A stretch of DNA of 64,000 bases from Oasisia sp. SBJ-2009 (taxonomy: Eukaryota > Annelida > Polychaeta > Sabellida > Siboglinidae), in contig OZ024866.1 of assembly GCA_964017155.1 (NCBI GenBank), forward strand, positions 25,913,244 through 25,977,243, in the 5' to 3' direction. A program made the position numbers and the translations under genes. Position 1 is the stretch's first letter; each line of letters begins with the position of its first letter. Below, in pieces: positions 32,340-61,386 of this stretch. Below the pieces are notes generated by a model. The model saw only the letters and a list, made by a program, of their open reading frames with translations. It ran no database searches and had not been told where the DNA came from.

Positions 32340-32600
32340 GCATCGCTGTCGAATACGCTGTGTAGACCTTGACCTTAGTTTCCGATGATGGCATCAGGCC
32401 AATGTTTTCGCGCTTGTAGCAGGACACTTGTGGTCGTCAATGTAGTTTAACACGAATGTCACCACTCGCTGGTTGTTGTCCCGGCCAGCATTCCTCTTCT
32501 CCTTTGGCTGCATGCCATTGTTCTGATACCACTTTAGGAGTGCCGTCAGTCAGTTGTGGCTCATGCTATCAACAGAGAATAATAAATATTCCTTTGTTAT
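32340..32600 (-). pseudogene. DUF7869-family upstream exon remnant
   Basis: On the minus strand, LTALLKWYQNNGMQPKEKRN, then NNQRVVTFVLNYIDDHKCPA, the domain that precedes the C-terminal part in that family (LKWY..NG..P.EK…GR.NN.R…F..NY..DHA). It is broken by stops. Its order and strand agree with 30.9-31.9 kb. Confidence 0.65.
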
Positions 32601-32839
32601 TGCAGCTATATTCACAACTAAGAGAGAGCATTATATTGATAGTAATGTCAGCGCTGACAGTTGAATATCGACCTGTAAACAATGCTACGGGTAATATAAA
32701 AATGCACTGGAAAAATAAACTAGGTCATAATAATAATGACATACAATCAACCATAATGCATCCAAATACATTGAATATGTACAACATTTTTAACAGGCAT
32801 AATGTTTATAACTATTCAGTATCAGTAACATAGCTTACG

Positions 32840-33010
32840 CTTGTAGAAACTTGATGAAAGTATTGACACAGATGTAGCAGCCTTCGATCATGTAGGTGGT
32901 TCTTAGGCGGGAACGTCACTTCTGAGATGCCTCAGACCGATGCGTGGAACATGTTCTTTCCAACATATTCATGCCGCAGGACAGCTTGCCAAGCAGCACA
33001 AGCATCTGAT
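32840..33010 (-). pseudogene. DUF7869-family N-terminal exon remnant
   Basis: On the minus strand, LLGKLSCGMN, then after a stop RLRTTYMIEGCYICVNTFIK, resembling the RM…Y.V.G..VC..TF.FLH block before the previous exon. The collinear order of three separated pieces suggests a former multi-exon gene rather than a processed copy. Confidence 0.55.
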
Positions 33011-34081
33011 CTCACTTGAGAAAGTATACAAAATACGAAAAAAACATTATCAGATAATTATGGAACTTTATAACTCATCTCAAGTGTGGCATCATGTCTA
33101 CTTAAAAAAAAATTGCTAAACCAGTAGGCCTAATGCAAAAGAATAATTTATGTGCATTAAATTAATCTAATAGGCCTAATGCACAAGACACATTAACCAC
33201 CTTGCATTAATGCGTGTGTGTGTGTGCGTCTTACAGCCTTTACATTGGGTATATTCCCAATCCACCAATAAGAAAACACAATTGGAACAGCATAATTTAT
33301 GATGAGATTGTATAAGTATCCACACGTCAAAACACTTACATGACGTCGTTGCGTTTATCTCCAGCTGCTTTTACACCATTTCTTCCGGTGTAAACATGGA
33401 GCAGCATGGTTCACCACCATTCGTATTGGGACAGAACTGGTACGGTTTCACTGGTATGTGTCATCACGTGAAAAACTTGTGATTTTACAGTAAACACGTA
33501 TCGATACATAAAATTTGTTCACAGAATCTGGTGAATTCACGTACGGAAACATGTGAATTGAGCCAGTTGAACTCGTGAATTAACTTACAGAACATGTGAA
33601 ATCACGGGTCATTGTTTGCTGGGTATAACCGTTTCAGGTAAATATGCAATTACATTTAATATCACTTATATCCATGCAATAGATACATAACACACTGTCA
33701 CTGTAGTAAATTTCAAAACTGCTCCTCATGTCTGTTTGAATTAGTTATGATGCCTTGACATTATACATTAGCTGACACACTGACAGCTGACTGACTTGAA
33801 GTTGAGTCAATACTGACAATAGACGTGAATAGTGTATTAGATAAGTTTATTATGACTGAATACTAGGTACATACAAACCTAAACGCAGTGTCTTTGAGCA
33901 TGTCGTCTGCTCCTCAAGTACGTACCTCAACATGTCGTTGGTGTCGCTGTCTTAGTTGCACTGCGAGACGTCGTACTGCTCCACAGCGATGTCATCGCTG
34001 GTTGGTGCATTCGGCACACGTAGACACGCATCTTTTATATAATAAAACAATTAACAACAAGGAAACAACCGGGGCACTTGT

Positions 34082-34499
34082 CTTATGCAGAAGTCGGACC
34101 CACCTCAATTTTGCCATTATAACTGTATTTTTGCCAACATTTGATACTTGATTTTGTTAATTCAACAATTATAATCATCTTGCGCATATTTATGTTTTAT
34201 AAACAGCGCGTCTTGGCATACTTTTGAGGTCGAAAAGACAGCGCGATTTGCACCTGTCGCTAGCGCAGCGTTGCATGTTACTGCGCTGTGCACATGGAAT
34301 GAGCGATAAACAGTTTGTTTATGCCGACCGCGCTGTCTTTTCGACCTCAAAAGTCTGCTAAGACGCGCTGTTTATAAAACATAAATATATACGCAAGATT
34401 ATGTTAAATGATTGAATTAACCAAATAAAGTATAAAATGTTGACAAAGATACAGACAGTTATGATGGCAAATCTGAGGTGGGTCCGACTTCTGCATAAG
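34082..34499. mobile_element. Foldback element, long hairpin
   Basis: Left arm 34082-34245 (CTTATGCAGAAGTCGGACCC… to …GTCGAAAAGACAGCGCG) is the inverted copy of right arm 34329-34499, with a loop of about 83 nt. The arms match over most of their ~165 bp, with small indels. No protein is encoded. Confidence 0.9.
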
Positions 34500-34503
34500 G
34501 GCA

Positions 34504-36655
34504 CAGAGCACTGTTGATTTTCCCATTGGCGGCCATGTTAACGTTTTGTCAGATTATAAGGAAACTGGACCTGAGAAAAAATCTAAATTTTAACACAATC
34601 ACTGCAGTCATGTCACTGATATGCTGATCAAATTTCGTCAAAAAAGCATATCTCAGGCTCTCTTAAAATGCATGCATGTGTTCTGACCCTCAATATTGAC
34701 CAAACTGAGCACGCTTTTCTGCATTCGCAGGGTCATGTAAGAAAAAATGGCTAAAAATAACTACGCCAACTACACTCTGCCTAACATGCGTCATTGCACT
34801 GCAGATATATCATAGCACTTAACCTACTGGTATGCCTGTCCTACGGTACTCATTTCACATTAATTTCTTTTTTCAAAATCTCAAATGACACAATTATTAA
34901 GGTACTACATTCGTATGGGTTACACCACGAAGTCTAACTGTGCTCTGACCCCTAATAGGAATTTTGCATTTTTTACAAATCCTTTAATTTAGGCTCTTTT
35001 GAAAGCTACATATATATCATGCAGGAGGCCAAAAAATCAATGTCATCCCTTAATCTGGTATTTTTTTACCCACTTTACAAATGACCACCCGCGCCTTATT
35101 TTATGGTCCAATATTGTATAAATAAATAAAAAACCTCTTATGGTGCTGACCACACTGCAACTTACAGCTTGCGTATATATGCATAGAGAATATGTCTGTG
35201 ACAGCCAACCATATAATCTGCAAGAAAATCATGCATAGTCTGTTGTTACCATATTGTGAAATAAAAAATATACAAAAACAGTTATGTCACTCCTACCCTA
35301 CATAATAATGTCCATATTTCACTTTAAAATGGGGATTTCAGAAAAGTGAGGTAACACAACTTGTCAAATGTAATGCCATTACACAGCCCAATTAGTGCAC
35401 ATGCTCAGAACAATGGATCAATGATTGCTGTATCCTCACAGAGCTTACAGGCCAGTATCAGATCAAAGGCATGCCCAGTCACACTTCCTGTAAGCCTGTC
35501 ATAAATCCTGATGCCTCTTGGACTTTCCTTTGAGGACAGCTAGTGACAGACATGTGTCAGTGGTATAGATAGACAGATGACTTATTCCTCTTTCATGTCA
35601 TATATTCAGTCTTGACATATCTCTTTAAGCAAATAATACATGGCTTACCAAGTTACCCCACCCCCCATAAAAATTGACCATCCAGGCACTCTTGATGAGG
35701 ATTTTAGACTGACAAGATGGGCTTGGCTCCTAAAAGTTGTATTATGGTATTCAGTGACAATACTTATTGGAATTAGTCTGCATTTGGTGCAATGAAGGAT
35801 GCTAAAAATAAGCATTGGGAATGCATTCTGTAGTGTGGTGGAAATAAGACTTAATGTTGGTGGTTTGAGAAAAAAGTCAACCATATCATGGTCCTATGAC
35901 ATAACACTTTATGTATGAGAGAATAAAATATTACATTGGAACCATATTGTGTCAATGACAATGATAGTTACTTTGGCCATGGGCAATATGCACATTGCTT
36001 ATAACAACTGGCACTGAAATGGTAATTAGGACATACATTTTATTTCACACATTGATAAAGCAGAAAATACAAGGCCTAAAAGGTATATTTCACAGTAGCA
36101 GTGATACCTGTGATAAAAAGGGGAGAACATATACAATTTTGACAACTTTGACAACTCTGTGAGCCTCCTTACTCACTGCGTTCAACACAGTTGGATGAAG
36201 ACTGACACAGCTATTCAAGGCAAATAATGACTAGACAAAACCAGAGATAGTGTGTGTGCTCGCGCCTGCCTACGTGCATATACGTATATGCACGCATATG
36301 TGTCTGCACATACATGCACATGCACATGCACATTTCAATGCAACGCGTCTGTACACTCAATATACAGTATATAGCCCTAGTTTCAAAATACATGATCAAC
36401 TTGCCGAGACATACCAATACATGCGACCACAATGGAGGAATGGCTGAGTTACCTGGCCTATGCAGTTAAGAGCGATACATCTGAGTCTACTATGAATGTA
36501 CTATATGTACTATATGTACTATATGTTTTGCTCAGTAAGAACGAAATGATCGAATTGGCTAATATCGGCTAATATATGTAATATGTCAATTACAATATTA
36601 TTTTGTGGCAACGATTCCCTATATCCTTTGACATTGGTGACGTCGTTTCAAATGT
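34504..36655. other. Intergenic or intronic, no recognised gene
   Basis: AT-rich unique sequence with a short purine/pyrimidine alternating stretch (TGCACATGCACATGCACAT near 36310). If the LRR gene's 5' exons are close, they should be here or to the left, but I could not find LRR-type exons. Confidence 0.45.
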
Positions 36656-36659
36656 ACAG

Positions 36660-52074
<15,415 letters not shown>

Positions 52075-52375
52075 ACAGGAACAGTTGAACCTTTCTATGA
52101 AGGAGGTTATGTTTATGATATGGGACATGTTATGGTATGATGTGTTGATACACATCGGAATCTAATTTAACATAAATATCCAATACCATATGACTAGCAA
52201 TCTCAGTTAAGAACAATTTTCAAAACGGAGCCCATGACGCAGTGCCTCCTCAATGCATATGTAATGTGAGATATATGTATAATTCAGGAGCAGTTATGTG
52301 GTTTGTTTTCACTTTCATTTAATGCATGTGTAATTTTATAAAGTTTAGTTAATATCATAGAAGGATAGAAGACAA
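52075..52375 (+). other. Probable 3' UTR after the CAAX stop
   Basis: Unique sequence between the copy 3 stop and the long satellite. It is missing from copies 1 and 2, where the satellite is joined directly to the exon. No clear AATAAA signal was seen. Confidence 0.45.
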
Positions 52376-55300
52376 GTTTTTTTTCATTCATATACAGAGT
52401 CACAGTCAGTTGTCCTATGTGTGCGACACACCTGAATACGAGGATAGAAGACAAGTCTTGGTTCTTCTGTATATAGAGATACAATCGGGTTGTCTTATGA
52501 GTGTGAACACCTGAATACGTGGATAGAAGACAAGTCTTGGTTCATTTGTATACAGAGTCACAGCCAGGATGTTCCATGTGTGACGCACCTGAATACGAGG
52601 ATAGAAGGCAAGTCTTTGTTCATTTGTATATAGAGTCACAGTCAGGTTGTCCCATGTGTGTGACACACCTGAGTAAGAGGATAGAAGTCTTGGTTCATTT
52701 GTATATAGAGACACAGAGAGCATATCCCATGTGTGTTGTACACATGAATACGAGGATAGAAGTATTGGTTAATTTCAATATATAGACACCGCCTGGATGT
52801 ATCATGTGTGTTACACACCTGAATACGAGGATAGAAGTCTTGGTTCATTTGTATATAGAATCATAGTCACGTTTTCTGATGTGTGTGACACACCTGAATA
52901 CGTGGCTAGAAGTCTTGGTTCATCTGTATATAGAGTCACAGTCAGTTTGGCCAATATGTGTGTGGCACACATGAACACGTGGATAGAAGGAAGTATTGGT
53001 TCATTTGTATATATAGAATCATAGTCAGGTTGTCCAATGTGTGTGACACACCTGAATACGTGGATAGACGTTTTGGTTCATTTGTATATAGAATCATAGT
53101 CATATTGTCCCATGTGTGTGACACCCTTGAATACGTAGATAAAAGGCAACTAATGGTTCATTTGTATATAGAATCACAGCCAGGATGTTCTATGTGTGTG
53201 TGACACACCTGAAAACGTGGATAGAAGTCTTGGTTCATCTGTATATAGAATCACTGTCAGGTTGTCCAATGTGTGTGGTACACCTGAATACGTGGCTAGT
53301 ACTCTTGTTTCATCTGTATATAGAGTCACAGTCAATTTGTCCAATATGTGTGTGGTACACCGGAACACGTGGATAGAAGGCAAGTCTTGGTTCATTTGTA
53401 TATAAATTCATAGTCAAGTTGTCCAATGTGTATGACACACCTGAATACGTTTTTTTGTATATAGAATCACAGTCACGTTGTCCCATGGGTGTGACACACC
53501 TAAATACGAGAATATAAGGCAAGTATTGGTTCATTTGTATATAGAATCACAGTCAAGTTCTCTAATGTGTGTGATACACCTGAATACGTGGCTAGTAGTC
53601 TTCGTTCACCTGTATAGAGTCACAGTCAGGTTGTTCAATGTGTGTGACACACTTGATTACGTGGCTAGAAGTCTTGGTTCATCTGTATATAGAGTCAAGG
53701 TCAATTTGTCCAATATGTGTGTGGCACACCTGAAAACGTGGATAGAAGGCAAGTCTTGGTTCATTTGTATATAGAATCATAGTCAGGTTGCCCAATGTGT
53801 GTGACACACCTGAATACGTGGATATAAGTATTGGTTCATTTGTATATAGAGACAGCGCCAGGATGTCCCATGTGTGTTAGTCACATTTATGCGATGATAG
53901 AAGTCTTGGATCATTTGTGTATAGAATCACAGTCAGATTGTCCCATGTGTGTGACACACCTGAATACGTGGATAGACGTTTTGGTTCATTTGTATATAGA
54001 ATCACAGTCATATTGTCCCATGTGTGTGACACACCTGAATAGGTAGATAGAAGGCAACTAATGGTTCATTTTTATATAGAATCACAGCCAGTATGTTATA
54101 CGTGTGTGACACACCTGAAATCGTGGATAGAATTCTTGGTTCAATTGGATATAGAGTCACGGTCAGGGTGTCCAATGTGTGTGACACACTTGATTACGTG
54201 GCTAGAAGTCTTGGTTCATCTGTATATAGAGTCACTGTCAGGTTGTCCAATGTGTGTGACACATCTGAATACGTGGCTAGTACTCTTGGTTCTTCTGTAT
54301 ATAGAGTCACAGTCAATTTGTCCAATATGTGTGTGGCACACCTGAACACGTGGATAGAAGGCAAGTATTGGTTCATTTGTATTTAGAATCATATTCAGGT
54401 TGTCCAATATGTGTGTGGCACACCTGAACACGTGGATAGAAGACAAGTTCATTTGTATATAGAATCATATTCCAATGTGTGCAAGTTCATTTATATATAG
54501 AATCATAGTCCAATGTGTGTGACACACCTGAATACGTGGATAGACGTTTTGGTTCATTTGTATATAGAGTCACATTCGTATTGTCCAATGTGTGTGACAC
54601 ACCTGAATACGTGGATATAATTATTGGTTCATTTGTATACAGAGACAGCGTCAGGATGTCCCATTTGTTTTACTCACATCAATACGAGGATAGAAGTCTT
54701 GGATCATTTGTATATAGAATCACAGTCAGGTTGTCCCATGTATGTGGCACACCTGAATACGAGGATAGAAGGCAAGTCTTGGTGCATTTGTATATAAATT
54801 CACAGTCACGTTGTCCCATGGGTGTGACACACCTAAATACGAGGATAGAAGGCAAGTCTTGGTTCACCTGTCACAGTCAAGTTGTCCAATATGTGTAACA
54901 CACTTGATTACGTGGCTAGAAGTCTTGGTTCATCTGTATATAGAGTCACCGTCAATTTGTCCAATATGTGTGTGGCACACCTGAACACGTGGATAGAAGG
55001 CAAGTCTTGGTTCATTTGTATATAGAATCAGTCAGGTTGCCCAATGTGTGTGACACACCTGAATACGTGGATAGAAGTATTGGTTCATTTGTATATAGAG
55101 ACAGCGCCAGGATGTCCCAAGTGTGTTACTCACATGAATACGAGGATAGAAGTCTTGGATCATTTGTATATATAATCACAGTCAGGTTGTCCCATGTGTG
55201 TGACACACCTGAATACGATGATAGAAGGCGTCTTGGTTCATTTGTATATAAACTCATAGTCAGGTTGTCCAATGTGTGTGACACACCTGAATACGTTCAT

Positions 55301-55830
55301 TTGTATATAGAATCACAGTCACGTTGTCCCATAGGTGTGACGCACCTGAATACGAGGATAGAAGGCAAGTCTTGGTTCATTTGTATATAGAGTCACAGTC
55401 AGGTTGTCCAATGTGTGTGACACACTTGATTACGTGGCTAGAAGTCTTGGTTCATCTGTATATAGAGTCACCGTCAATTTGTCCAATATGTGAACACGTG
55501 GATAGAAGGCAAGTCTTGGTTCATTTGTATATAGAATCACAGTCATATTGTCCTATGTGTGTGACACACCTGAATACGTGGGTAGAAGGCAAGTCTCGCT
55601 TCATTTGTATATAAAATCACATTCAGATTGCCCCATGTGTGTGACACACCTGAATACGTGGATAGAAGTCTTGGTTCATTTGTATATAGAAACACAGCCA
55701 GGATGTCCCATTTGTTTCACACTGACCTGTATCAATGAAAGGAGCCTGGCCACTCAGGTATTTGTGTTTGCGAAACTTGGTAAAAACCAAACCACATGAC
55801 ACAATACTTGTTTGGGATTTTGCAAACTAG
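52376..55830. repeat. ~76-80-bp minisatellite, long block B3 (about 43 units) with tail
   Basis: Units of GTGTGTGACACACCTGAATA, CGTGGATAGAAGGCAAGTCT, TGGTTCATTTGTATATAGAA and TCACAGTCAGGTTGTCCCAT, with a GCAA indel giving 76- and 80-bp forms and ACATGAACACG or CTAGAAG variants. The many open frames on both strands come from the array. It ends with the same GGAGCCTGGCCACTCAGGTA tail as B1 and B2. Confidence 0.95.
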
Positions 55831-58800
55831 TGTCACCACCATAAGTATCTGTCTTGATACCATACTTTATAACAAAATGACGTCATTTGAGAATATATGC
55901 TATAAATGGAAACTATGTGTGTCACAACTTCATTTTAATATGCATGCAGACGTTATCACTGCATAGTTATATGGATTATTTGGATTTGTTGGCCAAATCA
56001 TAAAGAACAAGATTGTAGTCTTCGCACCATTGGTGATTTTTTACAGAACAAAATTTGAAAATATTGTTCCTCGGCAAAGGAGATTCAAACAATAATTGTG
56101 CTTAAAATGTGAAAACCCTAGACTCATTAACAGATCAGGAACTATGATTAGGTTTTCTCCGTCATTTAAATTTAATGTCACTGTCACATTGGTAATATGT
56201 TGGCTTACTTAGTGATATGCTTAATTAGCATTTGATATTTTTATGCACTTTGATGTATGTTTTTAATTATGCTGATGAAGTTATGTTTTGTCGTGATTTG
56301 CGTGAATATTGCCTAACTTATTTAGCTGTCTTTAATTGGACTGCAAAATAAGTACTTACATGTGTAGAACCATATTCTGCACCTATGTGTCAGCCAAGAT
56401 TGGTAGCAGTCTGAGCAGCCGTGTTGATCCAGTGTGGATGACTTGTTCTTTACACAAAGGCTAGTTTGTGCTCATGGAAAATCCGAGTGTATTGTATATA
56501 ACGGAGTGGTTTAATTAGAGATATAACCCAAAATAGTGTATACTTAATAATAATTGATTGGTTTTGGTACAGACCACATAAGAATGTGTGACGCTGGTCT
56601 GAACACACGGAGAGGAGCCGGCCTTGGAAGTAATTGTTCTTGTGATTGTTCAGATAACTATGTTATTATTATTATTGTAATGACAGTGATACATGACAAA
56701 TGTTGTATTCTGTAATATGAACACTACTACACTTGGTGGCATGTGTTCTCTCAGAAAGTGGGCAGTTTTGTTCACCTACTAGTTTTCTATGGTAATGTGT
56801 TGTGACACAAATGATCATATAGGACAAGTAACGAAAGACGCCGTGGTACAGTGTCTCCCTAAAAGCTTATGAGTGAAGTCACAAAAGGTGGAACTGAGGT
56901 ATCCGCCCTCTGCGATACAGTTATTATAAAGGAATATTCCATGTTCATAGGGGATAAGTTCACCCATGGTATAATTTGTAAGGAAAGACATTGAGATTTG
57001 GCTTTTTATAATTTCTTTGAAGATCTAACAATGTGTGTGGTGTTTGTTGCATGAAAAGATAATAAATTAGACAAAAACATTTTGAAACTAAATACAAAGG
57101 TTGCAAGAAAATGTTGGCATGTTGAATATATACACCAATGTATGTTTGGGTAAAACAAGTAGATGTCTACTCCCACCCATTGTCTAATTATCCAGGGGGA
57201 CAGGGTGTTGTTTTTCAAGAGACAGCCATTTTAAGATATGATTGTATCACAATATTTATTGTAAAAATGGTAACTTTAAAATAACATAATTTGTTCTGCT
57301 TAACAAACCACCTTAATGGTTGAATTAATTTCCAAAAAAAGAAATTGAGGAAAATGTTGTAATTCATTTGTCGTTTTTTTAAACTTAAATTAATTCAGTC
57401 CCCTCTCACACCTCGTTTTCCCAGTAAAGTAACTTGGAAAACTGTAGTTTAATTTTCCCGAAGATCATCTTTTTATCAACTGTTAGATGGCAATGTTCCA
57501 GTAACAGCCTCTAATGACAGTTGTTTTGTTACTGCCATTTTGTTATATAGATGGCACCACTGACAATTGACCTGTGAAACAAAACAAAATATATACTTAT
57601 GTTGACTGATGACAGTCATGTTTGTTTGTATTAATATCACCTCATCAAAGTTAGAACAATGTCGATGTATCTAAATGTCACATTAAACCTGGCATTCTGC
57701 CATTCTCCCTGCCTCTAGACAGAATGCACTGACGCAGAGCAGAACCACTCCTGTCAATTGCTCCATTTGCTACACCTCCCCAAAACATTGTACCATAATA
57801 AGGGACTATAACTCATGTACAACGTATGTCCACAAATCATATCAGTGTAGCTTAATATCATCATTTAAAGGGGTGATTATGGACAAGCAGACGACGATAT
57901 GCCATGTCATCAAGCATTCATGGTTGATTGGGAAAATATGAGTGACATTGGCACATTAACGACAAACAAAGTTAGCATGGTTTTGGGAATAACAAGCGTA
58001 GAAAGCCAAAATACTTCAAGATGAAAATGTAGCCTTCCCTGCATCACTTACTGAGAGTCGAGCCATATTATATCTATGAATCATGTATGAAGATTCCAAA
58101 ATTGAGTATAATATTCAGAGTGGTTGTTCCAAGGATACACGTGTGGAAAGGGAGATAACTGTTTTGAAAGGCATCCAGTCAAAAAATAAGAAAATCTAGT
58201 CCATTACAAATTAGGATCCTATATCCCAGAAAGGATTGTAAACTTTACTAGCCATAAAAGAATTGTCACTGCAAAAAAAATTATGGACATAAATTTATTA
58301 GAAATGTGACAAATATGTGAATTGTCCATTTCATTATCCTGTGTAATAAACAGTGTTTAAACGTAGAAGATAAATGAGTACCTGGTGTTACACCAAGTAA
58401 TAATTAATCTTCTACTTATCACCATGGTACATTTTCTTCCCCATGCTATACCACTATAAGGGGAGACCCTTCCATAGTTCGCCAGAAAGTTTGCCAGTGT
58501 TCCACTTTCTGTGACTTCACTCATATAATGCGACATGTACATGATTTAAGGGACCTAATGTTGTGTTCAAGTTGTAACACATACAATATAATGTATTCTC
58601 TGCACACTTTGATTACTTCATATATTTACCTAATCTTGTAATTACTAACAATGTATTGTAATGTATTATAGTGATTATCATAGAAGAAGTCCATTCAAAC
58701 TGTGAAAGTGTAACTTCTGGATCTTGCAAAACGTCAGATCAGTTACAACATGTACTGTACACATGGGTGACTGTGGGTTTGATTGATAATGTATTGGTTA

Positions 58801-60235
58801 TTTTGTTTACCTGCTTTGGTGTGTTCACAACCATGATTGTCAAATATATATAATATATAATTACGTATAACAAAGTGGTTTGATTGAAATGAATAAAAGA
58901 TAATGTTGAAAAAATGCTGCCCTGAATATCTTTGATCTGTTTAAATACGTAGGTTTACATTTAAATACAATTTGGGAGTTTGGCATATACATACGCTGGT
59001 TCATCACATTAGGCCAGGTAAAAATAGAAAGAACTTTATTGTTCCTGCCCACTTCGTTTTTAGCTGCAGCCTCCTATATTTTTGCTATTTACTATTACAT
59101 AAAATGACTACTTTTAAACACCTTTCAGACGTGTATGTGCATTCTGGAGTGTACAATAGTAGCGACACTGGAGCCCAATGCTAAGAAACACTCAAGTGTG
59201 GAATTGAGGTCGGGAGATGAGAACACGTTTGATATGCCATCTGGTGTATGTCAACGACAAACTGACATGTTAAATGCCGTTTGATACTTCCTACCATCCC
59301 ACAATGAGTGACCCACTGTCTTTGTTGTGACGAATGTGTGAAAAGCAGTGGCCAGGAGGAAACTTAACTAATTAATGTTGACCATCTAAGGCATGGCGGC
59401 AATCCTTACGAACATAACGAAATATTAAAAAAAATTAAATACTGAGTCTCGCGCTTCCTGGACGAGAAACTATTTTCTTTCTTAGATGACCTTACATGAA
59501 CTAATAACCTCAATGACCTCATTGTAGTGTGACATTGAGATGGGTATGACCTTGAAATAGCATTTTATATCCAATATTGGTTGGTCTATTTTCAGGATTA
59601 TTTGTCGGACTTTTAGCAACTTTTTTCTATTAAACTATCTTTAAGGCCCAGCAAATTGTTCTGCACCCACGATGGAATCTAATGTAGTCTTAACATATTT
59701 TACTATTTTCTTGTGAGACCTTTCAGTAACGTTTTTTATTTAAGTATATATACAAGTTAACTAGCTTAGCCTTAGTACAAACACTGTTTTGCGACAGACT
59801 TCAATAACCTTTACATAAGCTTTATTAGCAGATTAACATATAGTACATATTTGTATAACAGATCTGTTTGACAACCTTGGCATGTCTCTTGGCGATATTT
59901 CACTGAAAAATAATACATTTAAAACGGACCAGTCACCACAAGCAGCGTATTGATTAGCAAAGGAAATCTCGCTATACCTATGTATATTGATAAGATACTC
60001 AAATGAACACATCAATTTAAAATAGTAACCACATTAGAAAGATTATATATTAAAATATACATTCACGCCTAAATAGTGTCTTTAAATAGTATTGTGCTCA
60101 AAGATGCAGTTAGATTATGTATTAGACTACTAAATAAATGGCCGTCATTTCGTGCACGCAATCCTAAGAAAAGGGCAGTAAATACGTAACGCCTTATAGT
60201 CGAGTTGCCACCCTATACTCTACTGTAGGGAACCT
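55831..60235. other. Intergenic, no recognised gene or element
   Basis: 4.4 kb of AT-rich unique sequence. Open frames are short and lack family motifs. I see no tRNA, array or terminal repeat. Confidence 0.5.
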
Positions 60236-60239
60236 GGAA

Positions 60240-60900
60240 ATGTTTGGTCGTCTAAGGTTTTTTTTGCTGAATCATATAGATTATCTGTCGCTGAACTCAA
60301 ATTCGTGGGATGGCAATGCGCCATCCTTGGGCAACTCGTGGGAACCACGAAAATCCAAGATGGCTGCCGTGAGCATGGTAAATTACAAAATGTGTTCATC
60401 TTTACACTACATCATGCTAGGAACATAATTTTTGTATATACACACATGCTTTGAGGTGCGAAGATTTCAATGGAACTGTTTATAATAATGTCCGACAATG
60501 TTCACATGACCAAAATTCAAAATGGCCGCCATTTTCACCAACAACAGCCAAAATCGAGCATAATTTGATTGCATTTTGCTATATAAATATGATTTTATAT
60601 TGCCCATTCCTATGTTTTACCATATCATCACTTAAAAGGAAGAACTTCAACTGATGCCCGCCCAAGAAAACCGAGTAATATTCAAAATGGCCGTCATTGT
60701 AACCAAACATCCAAGAGCCACGATGTTGTGCCTGTTCCTACATTTTAGCATATGGGCAAGAACATAATACTGGTATATACTTGTACGGCCTTAATTATAC
60801 ATGAAATGCATGTACTAACACATGAGGAATTTAATGTAATCATTTTCTGTGGTCACGTGGCACAAATTTAAGATGGCCGCTATTTCTACCGAAAATAGCT
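60240..60900. repeat. Degenerate ~165-bp tandem repeat with ATGGCCGCCAT core
   Basis: Cores at 60355 (AAGATGGCTGCCGT), 60519 (AAAATGGCCGCCATTTT), 60684 (AAAATGGCCGTCAT) and 60870 (AAGATGGCCGCTATTT), spaced 164, 165 and 186 bp, with partly matching sequence between them. The core matches the YY1 consensus and the TIR motif of the 41-44-kb transposon. It probably belongs to the element whose ORF starts at 61.4 kb. Confidence 0.6.
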
Positions 60901-61386
60901 CGAAGATTTATTTTCAATTCCTCTTCAGCATTGAACATTCATCTCGACTGAGTTCCAGGAAGGCTAATAGTTGTACCTTCATGTATGTGTATATGACTAC
61001 AGCTGACAAGAAGCACAGAAAGGTTTGGAAATGACACACAAAATGGTACAACTTTAAAAGTATAACGTCAGAAGTACTGAATTATATAATTGCTGATACA
61101 CACTGAGAACTTGTTTGCAATGGCAAGTTTCAGTTGGGCATTGACCCAGTGTACATTATTAATCATTGGTATTTAAACGATAAATCATTCCCATTACGTT
61201 CTCATAGAAACGGTTATTCACCCATTCTCTCTAACTCCCCTCTTCCTCCGTACTACCACCTTCATCCTCATTATCATGTCTAGCTTCATTCTCATCATGT
61301 TTGGTTTGATTGAAAACGATTGAAGGATTGAAGCACATGGCTTCGCCAACACAATAACAGTATGGCGTGCAAGACAATCCTGCAGA

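Noticed and set aside
52519..55799. Series of 60-140-codon frames in the long ~78-bp array
   Set aside because: Repeat-derived; frames exist on both strands and shift at every 76/80-bp unit change.
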